From Actinomycetes bacterium (GTDB taxonomy: Bacteria; Actinomycetota; Actinomycetes; Mycobacteriales; Micromonosporaceae), in assembly GCA_023402505.1 (NCBI GenBank), contig JAEYGD010000434.1, positions 1 through 5,911 of the forward strand: a DNA stretch of 5,911 bases, in the 5' to 3' direction. Below are positions 1-5,911 of this stretch, one piece after another. The notes under the pieces were generated by a model. That model had not been told where the DNA came from. It did not search any database and was given only the letters and a program-made list of their open reading frames with translations. The position numbers and the translations under genes were made by a program. Within the stretch, counting starts at the first letter, position 1, and every line of letters begins with the position of its first letter.

Positions 1-2
1 GT

Positions 3-983
3 GCCGAGGGCCGCGCCGCGCTCGGCCTGGCCGACGTGACCGCCGTCGGCACCGCGCTGGCGGACGTCACCGACGCCACCCTCGCCGCCGCCCTGCGTAC
101 CGCCCGGGCCGCCCAGCCGCCCGTGCCGGGCCTGCGCTTCGCCGTGATCGGCATGGGCCGGCTCGGCGGGTACGAGTCCAACTACCTCTCCGACGCCGAC
201 GTGCTGTTCGTCTACGACCCGCCGCAGGGCGTGAGCGAGAGCACGGCCAGCGCCGCCGCCCACGCGATCGCCGAGGAGTTGCGCCGGCTGCTCGGCATGC
301 CGGCGCCCGACCCGGCGCTCGGCGTCGACGCGGACCTGCGCCCCGAGGGCCGGCAGGGCCCGCTGGTGCGCAGCCTCGCCGCGTACGCCCAGTACTACGC
401 CCGCTGGTCGAAGGTGTGGGAGGCGCAGGCGCTGCTGCGCGCCCGGTTCGTCTGCGGCGACCGGGACCTGGGCGACGAGTTCGTCGCGATGGTCGACCCG
501 GTGCGCTACCCGGCGGAGGGGCTGACCCGCGAGCAGGTCGTCGAGATCCGCCGGATCAAGGCCCGGGTGGAGACCGAGCGGCTGCCCCGGGGCGCCGACC
601 CGGCCACCCACACCAAACTGGGCCGTGGCGGCCTCGCCGACGTCGAATGGGCGGTGCAGCTGCTCCAGCTCGAACACGCGGGACGGCTGCCGCGGCTGCG
701 CGGCACGCGTACGCTCGACGCCCTCACGGCCGCCCGGGACGCCGGCCTGGTCGACCCGGCGGACGCCGAGGCGATGGCCGCCGGCTGGACGCTCGCCGCA
801 CAGGTCCGCAACGCGCTGATGCTGGTGCGGGGCCGGGCCGGCGACCAGTTGCCCCGGCACGGGGTGGAGCTGGCCGGCGTGGTGCGGCTGCTGGGGCGCG
901 ACGACCCGGGCGAGTTCCTCGACGAGTACCTGCGCACCGGCCGCCGCTCCCGCGCGGCGATGCAGCGCGTGCTGGAGATGTGA
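3..983 (+). CDS. glnE: Glutamine synthetase adenylyltransferase GlnE, C-terminal part (5' end outside window)
   Basis: This is the cytoplasmic bifunctional enzyme that adenylylates and de-adenylylates a tyrosine of glutamine synthetase to tune nitrogen assimilation. About 326 residues are visible, roughly the last third of a protein usually near 1000 residues. The frame is open to the left edge, so the real start lies upstream; the GTG at 36 is internal. The nucleotidyltransferase signature is clear: GMGRLGG, then SDADVLFVY with the metal-binding aspartates at codons 192-194 and 198-200. DLRPEGRQGPLVRSL, then WEAQALLRAR and finally LGRGGLADVEW follow. This order matches the C-terminal domain, which carries the adenylylating activity, and its helical tail; the N-terminal adenylyl-removing domain would be outside the window. 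The stop is TGA at 981-983. The assignment to the C-terminal domain rests on family knowledge and on the distance to the stop. The downstream gene is convergent. Confidence 0.96.
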   Translation, partial: AEGRAALGLADVTAVGTALADVTDATLAAALRTARAAQPPVPGLRFAVIGMGRLGGYESNYLSDADVLFVYDPPQGVSESTASAAAHAIAEELRRLLGMPAPDPALGVDADLRPEGRQGPLVRSLAAYAQYYARWSKVWEAQALLRARFVCGDRDLGDEFVAMVDPVRYPAEGLTREQVVEIRRIKARVETERLPRGADPATHTKLGRGGLADVEWAVQLLQLEHAGRLPRLRGTRTLDALTAARDAGLVDPADAEAMAAGWTLAAQVRNALMLVRGRAGDQLPRHGVELAGVVRLLGRDDPGEFLDEYLRTGRRSRAAMQRVLEM

Positions 984-986
984 CGG

Positions 987-1003
987 GAGCCCCGCCGGGG
1001 CTC
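987..1003. terminator. Hairpin between convergent genes, candidate bidirectional terminator
   Basis: A perfect 7-bp inverted repeat, GAGCCCC at 987-993 and GGGGCTC at 997-1003, is separated by the 3-nt loop GCC. It starts four bases after the glnE stop and overlaps the stop codon (1002-1004) of the convergent minus-strand gene. No T-run follows on either side, so it is not a classical intrinsic terminator; actinobacterial terminators often lack one. Position and symmetry support a shared 3'-end role; termination itself is inferred. Confidence 0.5.
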
Positions 1004-2588
1004 AGCTGGTCAGCGTCCAGACGCCGCCGCGCGGAACCGTCACGGCCGTCCAGTCGCCGTCGGCCCGGACCGTCGCCCCACGGGATGCGGTCAGCCAGCG
1101 GCTGTGCCGGACCCGGACCGGCACCGTGCCCGGGCCGGCGGTACGGAAGGTGACCGCCGCGCCGTCGACGCCCAGCAGCTCACCGGGGGCACCGACCAGC
1201 GGCGTCGGGTCGGCCACCGCCCACACCCGCCAGTGCGGGCCGGACCACACCTCCCGCAGGTACGGCAGGCCGCCCCGCACCAGGTCCGCCTCGGCCCGGC
1301 CGACCCAGGACAGCGGCGCGTCGGGCACGGCGACGAACTGCACCGCGTTGTCGGCGAGCCACGCGCGGTACGTCGCCTCGGTCAGCGGCACCCCGGTGCC
1401 GGCGGCGCCCGGGACGCTGGTGAAGAAGAGCGGGTTGCGCTCGATGTCGGCCTGCCGCAGCCAGCCCCGGGCCAGCGGCACCGCACCCAGCGCGGCCGCC
1501 TCCCGGTAGGTGCGCGTCGGCGGCACCTCCACCCGGCCGGTGAGCCGCTGCCCGGCGAGGAACTCCCGCAGCGGGGCGAAGTACGCCGGCCGGGCGGCCG
1601 GGTCGGCGACGCTGCGCAGGTCGGCCGGGACGACCGGCGGCTGCCACCAGCAGACGGCGGCGAGCAGCCCGGCCAGCGCCACCCGGCCGGCCCGACCGGT
1701 ACGCGGTGCGTCGACCGGGGAAGGCGTCACCGGGGGCGTCGACCGGGGCCACGCCCGCGCTCCGGCCGCCGCGGCGAGCAGCGGCAACGCGAACATCGTC
1801 GCGAGGCGGGTCGCGTTCAGACCCACCGGGGTGTGCAGCAGCGCCGCCGCGACCACCCCGGCCGCGGACAGCAACGCGCCCACCCGTACCGGCCGGTACC
1901 CGACCAGCGCCGCCACGAGCAGGCTGGTCACCACCGCCCGGACGGTGTCGGTGCGGCTGATGTTCATCCACCCGCCGTCACCGAAGAGCAGCGTGGTCAC
2001 CCCGAGCGGCAGCGCGGCGGCCACCCCGAGGGCGACGCCGTCGGCGTACCGGCGGGTGAGCAGCAGTGCGGCGCCGGCCAACCCGACGAACAGGCCGGCG
2101 ACCGGGCTGGTCGCGGCGGCCAGCAACGCCCCCAGAGCGGCCAGGCCGAGCCGCCGCCACCCGGGAGGCAGCGTCAGGGCGAGCAGCGCGGCCAGCCCGA
2201 ACGCCACCCCGAGACCGAAGGTGACCCGCCCGGCGACCAGGTTGCCGGCGAGCGTCACCACCCCGACCAGGGCACCGGGCAGCGGCCGGGGCACTCCGGT
2301 GCGGACCAGCAGGGCGGCGAGCAGGGCGGCCGACGCGACCAGCGCCAGCACACCGGTCACCCGCACACCGAGCAGCGCCATCACCGGCTGGGCGACCAGG
2401 CTGTAGCCGAACTGGTGCACGCCGCCGTACCAGCGCAGGTCGACCGGGGTGGGGCCGTACGCGGCGAAGAAGTCGGCGCGCGCCACCTGGGCGGCGAGGT
2501 CCGAACCCATCGGCGGCAGCGTCAGGTACGTCACACCCAGCACCACGGCCGACGCGGCGGCCAGCGCCACCACCCGTCTGCCCCGCAT
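1002..2588 (-). CDS. Polytopic membrane protein, unassigned, possibly GT-C-like, with extracytoplasmic C-terminal region
   Basis: I cannot name this 528-residue protein. The first roughly 315 residues are hydrophobic and look like about 9-11 membrane segments. The first is at residues 5-24, and a short loop (25-57) follows it, containing GSDLAAQVARADFF and PVDLRWYGG. Acidic and aromatic residues in the first extracytoplasmic loop are typical of GT-C glycosyltransferases, but no diagnostic motif settles this. A Pro-rich linker lies at 281-298 and a last membrane segment at about 301-320. Residues 321-528 are soluble-looking, with a beta-rich end (about 470-528) that could be a carbohydrate-binding-like sandwich. 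The ATG at 2588 is chosen because GGAGGT (2593-2598, minus strand) lies four bases upstream and a basic MRGRR precedes the first helix; the longer reading to 2729 would run into the divergent gene. It is divergent from the mannosyltransferase pair, so an envelope role is inferred. Automated annotation might call it a transporter; I see no transporter motif. Confidence 0.8.
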   Translation of the reverse strand: MRGRRVVALAAASAVVLGVTYLTLPPMGSDLAAQVARADFFAAYGPTPVDLRWYGGVHQFGYSLVAQPVMALLGVRVTGVLALVASAALLAALLVRTGVPRPLPGALVGVVTLAGNLVAGRVTFGLGVAFGLAALLALTLPPGWRRLGLAALGALLAAATSPVAGLFVGLAGAALLLTRRYADGVALGVAAALPLGVTTLLFGDGGWMNISRTDTVRAVVTSLLVAALVGYRPVRVGALLSAAGVVAAALLHTPVGLNATRLATMFALPLLAAAAGARAWPRSTPPVTPSPVDAPRTGRAGRVALAGLLAAVCWWQPPVVPADLRSVADPAARPAYFAPLREFLAGQRLTGRVEVPPTRTYREAAALGAVPLARGWLRQADIERNPLFFTSVPGAAGTGVPLTEATYRAWLADNAVQFVAVPDAPLSWVGRAEADLVRGGLPYLREVWSGPHWRVWAVADPTPLVGAPGELLGVDGAAVTFRTAGPGTVPVRVRHSRWLTASRGATVRADGDWTAVTVPRGGVWTLTS

Positions 2589-2633
2589 GCCCACCTCCGT
2601 ACCGCGACCACCGTACTGGCAGCATGTCCTTCC
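2589..2633. promoter_or_regulatory. 45-bp divergent intergenic region with minus-strand RBS
   Basis: This is the only space between two divergent genes, so it should hold start signals for both, unless promoters lie inside the coding regions. On the minus strand a strong Shine-Dalgarno GGAGGT (2593-2598) precedes the ATG at 2588, and TACGGT (2610-2615) fits the TANNNT form of an actinobacterial -10 box; no convincing -35 is visible. On the plus strand I see neither a clear -10 nor a Shine-Dalgarno before the GTG at 2634. Promoter placement is inference. Confidence 0.4.
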
Positions 2634-4049
2634 GTGCCTCTCCACCTCGCGCGCTGGACCGGCGTGGCCGGCTCGACGATGCTCGCCGTCGCCGCCTTCC
2701 TCGGCGGCGCGCTGCCCTCCTCGCCGCACCGGGTCAACCCGGTCAGCGTCTGGCAGGGCCCGAACGGCCCGCTGCTGATCGCGGTGTGGACCGCCGGCCT
2801 GGGGCTGCTCGCCTGGGCGTGGTGGACGCTGCGCGACCGGGTTCCGTCCGCGCGGTGGGCGCTGGTCACCGTCGGGCTCTGGCTGGTCCCGCTGCTGGTC
2901 GCACCGCCGCTGGGCAGCCGCGACGTCTACGCGTACGCGTGCCAGGGCGCCACCTACGCGGCCGGCTTCAGCCCCTACGAGCAGGGGGTGTCCGCCCTGC
3001 CGTGCCCGTGGCTGGACACGATCTCGCCGATCTGGCGGGACACCCCGGCACCGTACGGGCCGCTGTTCGTCCTGCTCTCCGCGGCGGTCGTGGCGCTGAC
3101 CGACTCGCTGGTCGGCAGCATCGCGCTGTTCCGGCTGCTGGCCGTCGGCGGTGTCGCCCTCGTCGCGGCCGGCGTGCCGGTGCTGGCCCGCCGCCTCGGG
3201 GTGCCGGACGGGCGGGCGCTGTGGCTGGCGCTCGGCTCACCGCTGGTCGGCGTGCACCTGGTCTCCGGCGCGCACAACGACGCGCTGATGGTCGGGCTGC
3301 TGGTGGCCGGCCTGGCGGTGGTGGCGTCCCGGCCGGGACGGCCCGGCCCGCTGCTCGCTGGCGGGGTGCTGCTCGGCCTGGCCGGCGCGGTCAAGGTGAC
3401 GGCACTCGTCGTGGTGCCGTTCGCGGCGCTGGCCGCGCTCGCCGGGGCGTACTCGGTGCGGGCGCTGCTGCGCGACGGCGGGTGGGTGGTCGGCGGCGCG
3501 GTCGGCGCCGTGGCCGGCGTGACCCTCGCCGCCGGCCTCGACTTCGGCTGGATCGCGGGCCTGGAGCAGGGCGGCCTGGTGATCGCCTGGACCTCCCCGC
3601 CGACGGCCGTGGGGCAGACCCTCGGATACCTCGCGCTGCCCTTCGGCTGGCACATCGACGCGTTGCCGGTGACCCGGGCGGTCGGCGTGGCGGTGCTCGC
3701 CCTGGTGCTGCCGTGGCTGTGGTGGCGGGCCCGGACCCGGGAGCCGCTGCGGTACGCCGGCTTCGCGCTGACCGCCACCGTCGCCCTGGCGCCGCTGTTC
3801 CACCCCTGGTACTGGACGTGGCCGCTGGCGGTGCTGGCGGCCACCGCCCGCCGGGCGGACTGGGCGGCCGTGGTCGCGCTCGTCGCGTCGTTCCTGGTGC
3901 TGCCGGACGGCACCGGCCTGCCCCGGTACACCAAGACCGCGGGGGCGCCCCTGATGACGCTGTTCGTGATCGTGGTGGTGGTCCGCTTGGTACGGTCGGC
4001 ACGGGCGGCCCGCCCGAGCGCCGCCGAGTCGGGAGGGGTACGCCGGTGA
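2634..4049 (+). CDS. mptB: MptB-like polyprenol-phosphomannose-dependent alpha-1,6-mannosyltransferase (first paralog)
   Basis: This 471-residue polytopic membrane protein belongs to the MptA/MptB type of GT-C glycosyltransferases. In mycobacteria and corynebacteria these use polyprenyl-phosphate-mannose on the outer membrane face to extend the alpha-1,6-mannan core of lipomannan and lipoarabinomannan. Visible motifs are PPLGSRDVYAYACQG, whose Asp97 in an early loop is the likely catalytic acidic residue, PIWRDTPAPYGP (132-143), GAHNDA (His214, Asp216), WTSPPTAVG (from 319) and FHPWYWTWPLA (His390). Hydrophobic segments run throughout, about 11-13 helices. The GTG at 2634 is preferred because it aligns the N-terminus with the downstream paralog; the ATG at 2679 would cut into the first helix. 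No Shine-Dalgarno precedes this GTG, so leaderless translation is possible. Its TGA overlaps the next start as GTGA. The family is fairly secure; sugar and acceptor specificity are inferred and could differ outside Mycobacteriales. Confidence 0.82.
   Translation: MPLHLARWTGVAGSTMLAVAAFLGGALPSSPHRVNPVSVWQGPNGPLLIAVWTAGLGLLAWAWWTLRDRVPSARWALVTVGLWLVPLLVAPPLGSRDVYAYACQGATYAAGFSPYEQGVSALPCPWLDTISPIWRDTPAPYGPLFVLLSAAVVALTDSLVGSIALFRLLAVGGVALVAAGVPVLARRLGVPDGRALWLALGSPLVGVHLVSGAHNDALMVGLLVAGLAVVASRPGRPGPLLAGGVLLGLAGAVKVTALVVVPFAALAALAGAYSVRALLRDGGWVVGGAVGAVAGVTLAAGLDFGWIAGLEQGGLVIAWTSPPTAVGQTLGYLALPFGWHIDALPVTRAVGVAVLALVLPWLWWRARTREPLRYAGFALTATVALAPLFHPWYWTWPLAVLAATARRADWAAVVALVASFLVLPDGTGLPRYTKTAGAPLMTLFVIVVVVRLVRSARAARPSAAESGGVRR
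4032..4038 (+). promoter_or_regulatory. Shine-Dalgarno for second mptB-like gene
   Basis: GGAGGGG lies seven bases before the GTG at 4046, within the last codons of the upstream gene. It fixes the start of the second paralog and, with the GTGA stop/start overlap at 4046-4049, supports translational coupling on one transcript. Confidence 0.7.
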
Positions 4050-5512
4050 CCGAACCCGGCGCTCCGCCGGGTGCGCCCCGGGCGCTCGTCGCACGGTACG
4101 CCGGTCTAGCCGGCGCCGTGCTGCTGGCGGTCGCCGGGTGGACCGGTGGCGCGCTGCCCGACGCGACCACCGAACGGGTGTGGCGTTCCGACGACGGCCC
4201 GTTGACCGTGGGGCTCTGGCTGGTCGGCACCGGCCTGCTGACCGGCGCCTGGTGGGCGCTGCGCGCCGGCGCGCCGTCGACCGGGTGGGCGTACCGGACC
4301 GCCGGGCTGTGGGCCCTGCCGCTGCTGGTCACACCCCCGCTGGGCAGCCGGGACGTCTACTCGTACGCCTGCCAGGGCTGGGCGTACGCGCACGGCGTCG
4401 ACCCGTACGCGACCGGGGTGGCGGCGGCCGGCTGCCCGTGGGTGGACGCGGTCGCCCCGATCTGGCGGGACACGCCCGCGCCGTACGGGCCGGTGTTCGT
4501 CCTGCTCGCGGCGCTGGCGGTGACGCTCGGCGGCGGGCTGGTCGGCACGGTGGTGGTGCTGCGCCTGATCGCCGTGGCCGGGGTGCTGCTCGCCGGGCTG
4601 TGCCTGCTCGGGCTGGCCCGGGCGGCGGGGGTGCCGACCCGCCGCGCGGTGTGGCTGGCGTTGGCGGCCCCGCTGGTCGGCGTGCACCTGGTGGCCGGCG
4701 CGCACAACGACGCGGTGATGCTCGGGCTGCTGCTGCTCGGCCTGCTGGTGCTGGTGCGGTTCCCGGGCCGGCCCCGGCCGCTGCTCGTCGCCGGTGCGCT
4801 GCTCGGCCTGGCGGTGGGCGTCAAGGCGACGGCAGTGGTGGTGCTGCCGTTCGCGGTCCTCGCCGCGGTGCTCGGCCGCTACACCGTACGGTCGGTGCTG
4901 CGCGACGGCGGCCTGCTCGGCGCCGGTGTGGTGGCCGCCCTCGCCGCCGCCTCGGCGCTGTCCGGCCTCGGTCCCGGCTGGCTGGCCGGGCTGAACCGCA
5001 GCGGCGACTCGGAGCAGTGGACCTCGCCCCCGACGGCGGTCGGCATGGTCGTCGACTACGCCGGGGAACTGGTGGGCCGGCGGCCGGCCGCGGTGCCGGT
5101 GGCCCGGGCGGTGGCCGTGGCGCTGCTGGTGGCGTTGCTGGTCGTGCTGTGGTGGCGGGCGTGGTCGGCGCTGAGTGGGCTCAACGACGCCCGGCAGCGG
5201 GTGACCCGGCTGGGCGCGGCCCGGCCCCGGGTGGTGCTGCTCGGCGCCGGGCTGGCCCTGGCCGCCACGGTCACGCTCGCCCCGGTCTTCCACCCCTGGT
5301 ACGCGACCTGGCCGCTGGCGCTGCTCGCGGTGGCGGCGGCACGGACCACCTGGTTCGTGGCGCCCTGCGCGGTCGCGGCTTTCCTCGCCCTGCCGGACGG
5401 CACCAACGTGGCCCGGCTGGTGAAGGCGCCGGGCGCGGTCGCGATGACCCTGCTGGTCGTGGGGGCGGTGGGCTGGGGGCTGCCCCGGCTGCGGCACGCC
5501 CGGCTCGGCTGA
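4046..5512 (+). CDS. mptB: MptB-like polyprenol-phosphomannose-dependent alpha-1,6-mannosyltransferase (second paralog)
   Basis: This 488-residue GT-C-type membrane transferase is clearly paralogous to the gene immediately upstream; by eye about half of aligned residues are identical, and the family motifs are kept in the same order. PPLGSRDVYSYACQG places the likely catalytic Asp at 103. PIWRDTPAPYGP starts at 138, GAHNDA has His220 and Asp222, WTSPPTAVG starts at 325 and FHPWYATWPLA has His416. All candidate active-site residues of the first copy are retained, so both are probably active. It differs by a roughly 10-residue Pro/Ala-rich N-terminal extension and by about 20 extra residues between WWRAW (369) and the last motif, in a basic hydrophilic loop. 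The GTG start has a good Shine-Dalgarno and overlaps the upstream stop by four bases. The role is inferred as sequential or alternative mannose (or related sugar) transfer in envelope lipoglycan assembly. Acceptor specificity cannot be read from sequence. Confidence 0.82.
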   Translation: MTEPGAPPGAPRALVARYAGLAGAVLLAVAGWTGGALPDATTERVWRSDDGPLTVGLWLVGTGLLTGAWWALRAGAPSTGWAYRTAGLWALPLLVTPPLGSRDVYSYACQGWAYAHGVDPYATGVAAAGCPWVDAVAPIWRDTPAPYGPVFVLLAALAVTLGGGLVGTVVVLRLIAVAGVLLAGLCLLGLARAAGVPTRRAVWLALAAPLVGVHLVAGAHNDAVMLGLLLLGLLVLVRFPGRPRPLLVAGALLGLAVGVKATAVVVLPFAVLAAVLGRYTVRSVLRDGGLLGAGVVAALAAASALSGLGPGWLAGLNRSGDSEQWTSPPTAVGMVVDYAGELVGRRPAAVPVARAVAVALLVALLVVLWWRAWSALSGLNDARQRVTRLGAARPRVVLLGAGLALAATVTLAPVFHPWYATWPLALLAVAAARTTWFVAPCAVAAFLALPDGTNVARLVKAPGAVAMTLLVVGAVGWGLPRLRHARLG

Positions 5513-5577
5513 CCGTTGCCGGCCCGCCCGGCTCGACTGACCTTCGCCGGCCGGCGTGACCCTTCGCCGGCCGGCGT
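5498..5577. repeat. GC-rich near-tandem direct repeats at 3' end of the second mptB-like gene
   Basis: Positions 5498-5524 and 5526-5552 match at 24 of 27 bases with a 28-base offset; the first copy spans the last codons and the TGA stop of the transferase gene. A third, shorter copy begins with TGACC at 5557, so TGACC followed by a GCCGGCC-type block occurs at 5510, 5538 and 5557. The 17-base unit CCTTCGCCGGCCGGCGT is exactly repeated at 5541-5557 and 5561-5577. The array fills most of the space between two convergent genes. Confidence 0.8.
5545..5576. terminator. Strong GC hairpin in convergent intergenic region, candidate bidirectional terminator
   Basis: The 12-base palindrome CGCCGGCCGGCG occurs at 5545-5556 and again at 5565-5576. 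Because each copy is its own reverse complement, the two can pair as a perfect 12-bp all-GC stem with the 8-nt loop TGACCCTT. It lies between the stop of the plus-strand transferase gene and the stop of the minus-strand gene. Only a short TTT follows on the plus strand (5582-5584), so this would be a hairpin-only terminator. Structure is seen; function is inferred. Confidence 0.55.
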
Positions 5578-5583
5578 CCGGTT

Positions 5584-5911
5584 TCAGTCGACGTCGGGGG
5601 AGCGGCGCGTCCCGCAGGCGGGGCAGCGGTCGGCGGCGACGGCGCCGCGCCGGCGGCGCAGGGCCACGGCGAGCGGCAGCAGCAGCGGTCCCAGCACGAG
5701 GATCACGACGGACGTGCCGACCAGGGTCGGGTAGGTCGGCCGGGGCGCGCCGGCGAGGCCGTCCACCGCACCGGCCAGCAGATGCACGGTGAGCAGGCCG
5801 ACCGGGGTGAGCAGGGCGACGACCGCCCACCCGCCCCGCTCGTCCCGGCGCATCATCAGCCCGGTGGCGAGCAGCAGGGCCACCACCAGCAGCGTCCCGC
5901 CGGTCCAGGGC
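5584..5911 (-). CDS. Small membrane protein with C-terminal CPxCG motif (5' end outside window)
   Basis: I do not recognise this protein. The frame is open from the stop (TGA, 5584-5586 on the minus strand) to the right edge, and the residues upstream of the GTG at 5886 (PWTGGTLLVV) continue a hydrophobic helix, so the true start is probably beyond the window. About 109 residues are visible. They hold three hydrophobic segments, TLLVVALLLATGLMM, then WAVVALLTPVGLLTVHLLAG and finally VVILVLGPLLLPLAVAL. A basic RRRR stop-transfer stretch follows, then a short tail with CPACG. A single CxxC resembles half a zinc ribbon or a redox/metal site, but two cysteines alone cannot form a full four-cysteine zinc site unless the protein dimerises or other ligands exist. 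It is convergent with the transferase pair, so it need not share their function. Confidence 0.65.
   Translation of the reverse strand, partial: PWTGGTLLVVALLLATGLMMRRDERGGWAVVALLTPVGLLTVHLLAGAVDGLAGAPRPTYPTLVGTSVVILVLGPLLLPLAVALRRRRGAVAADRCPACGTRRSPDVD

Noticed and set aside
36..38. GTG at 36 as the start of glnE
   Set aside because: The same frame is open and GlnE-like back to base 3, and only about a third of the usual GlnE length would be made.
1104..2633. Long plus-strand open frame running through the minus-strand membrane gene into the first transferase
   Set aside because: The translation is low-complexity Arg/Gly/Pro/His/Gln, typical of an antisense shadow in GC-rich DNA. The minus strand encodes a coherent membrane protein with a good RBS.
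2679..2681. ATG at 2679 as start of the first transferase
   Set aside because: It would remove half of the first membrane helix that aligns with the second paralog; no Shine-Dalgarno favours it.
2589..2729. N-terminal extension of the minus-strand membrane gene to 2729
   Set aside because: The extra 47 residues are low-complexity and charged, overlap the divergent gene, and lie before a strong GGAGGT/ATG start with a basic N-terminus and membrane helix.
2624..4045. ATG at 2624 opening a long frame that runs into the second transferase, suggesting a fusion
   Set aside because: Upstream of 4046 this frame gives Arg/Gly-rich nonsense overlapping the real first transferase in another frame. The GTG at 4046 has its own Shine-Dalgarno.
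4106..5830. 574-residue minus-strand open frame opposite the second transferase gene
   Set aside because: Its composition (Arg, Gln, His, Pro, Gly repeats) is that of an antisense shadow, while the plus strand carries conserved GT-C motifs.
1..5911. CRISPR array, insertion sequence, tRNA or phage genes
   Set aside because: No regularly spaced 25-40 base repeats, transposase, terminal inverted repeats or tRNA-like cloverleaf were seen; the only repeats are the short GC-rich copies at 5498-5577.

Overview
The window is very GC-rich DNA with GTG as well as ATG starts, strong codon-third-position GC bias and tightly packed genes. Together with an actinobacterial-type GlnE and two MptB-like mannosyltransferases, this points to an actinomycete chromosome. 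Micromonosporaceae (Micromonospora or a relative) is my best guess, from the general look of the proteins and not from any search. I see no mobile element, CRISPR array, phage gene, rRNA or tRNA.

Layout: (1) positions 1-983, plus strand, the C-terminal third of glnE, the glutamine synthetase adenylyltransferase, with its 5' part outside the window. (2) An 18-bp convergent gap holding a small GC hairpin. (3) 1002-2588, minus strand, a 528-residue polytopic membrane protein of unassigned function with a large extracytoplasmic C-terminal region. (4) A 45-bp divergent control region, 2589-2633. (5) 2634-4049 and 4046-5512, plus strand, two tandem, translationally coupled MptB-like GT-C glycosyltransferases that are clearly paralogous. 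(6) A 71-bp convergent gap, 5513-5583, with GC-rich near-tandem repeats and a strong 12-bp-stem hairpin. (7) 5584 to the window end, minus strand, the C-terminal part of a small membrane protein ending in a CPxCG motif.

The centre of the window reads as a small cell-envelope module: a divergently transcribed membrane protein beside two polyprenol-phosphate-sugar-dependent transferases of the type that extends mannans or lipoglycans on the outer face of the membrane in actinobacteria. glnE is an ordinary nitrogen-metabolism neighbour, separated by a hairpin. Nothing here proves a new system. The most interesting points are the tandem diverged mptB pair, its divergently transcribed partner of unknown function, and the repeat/hairpin structure after the pair.
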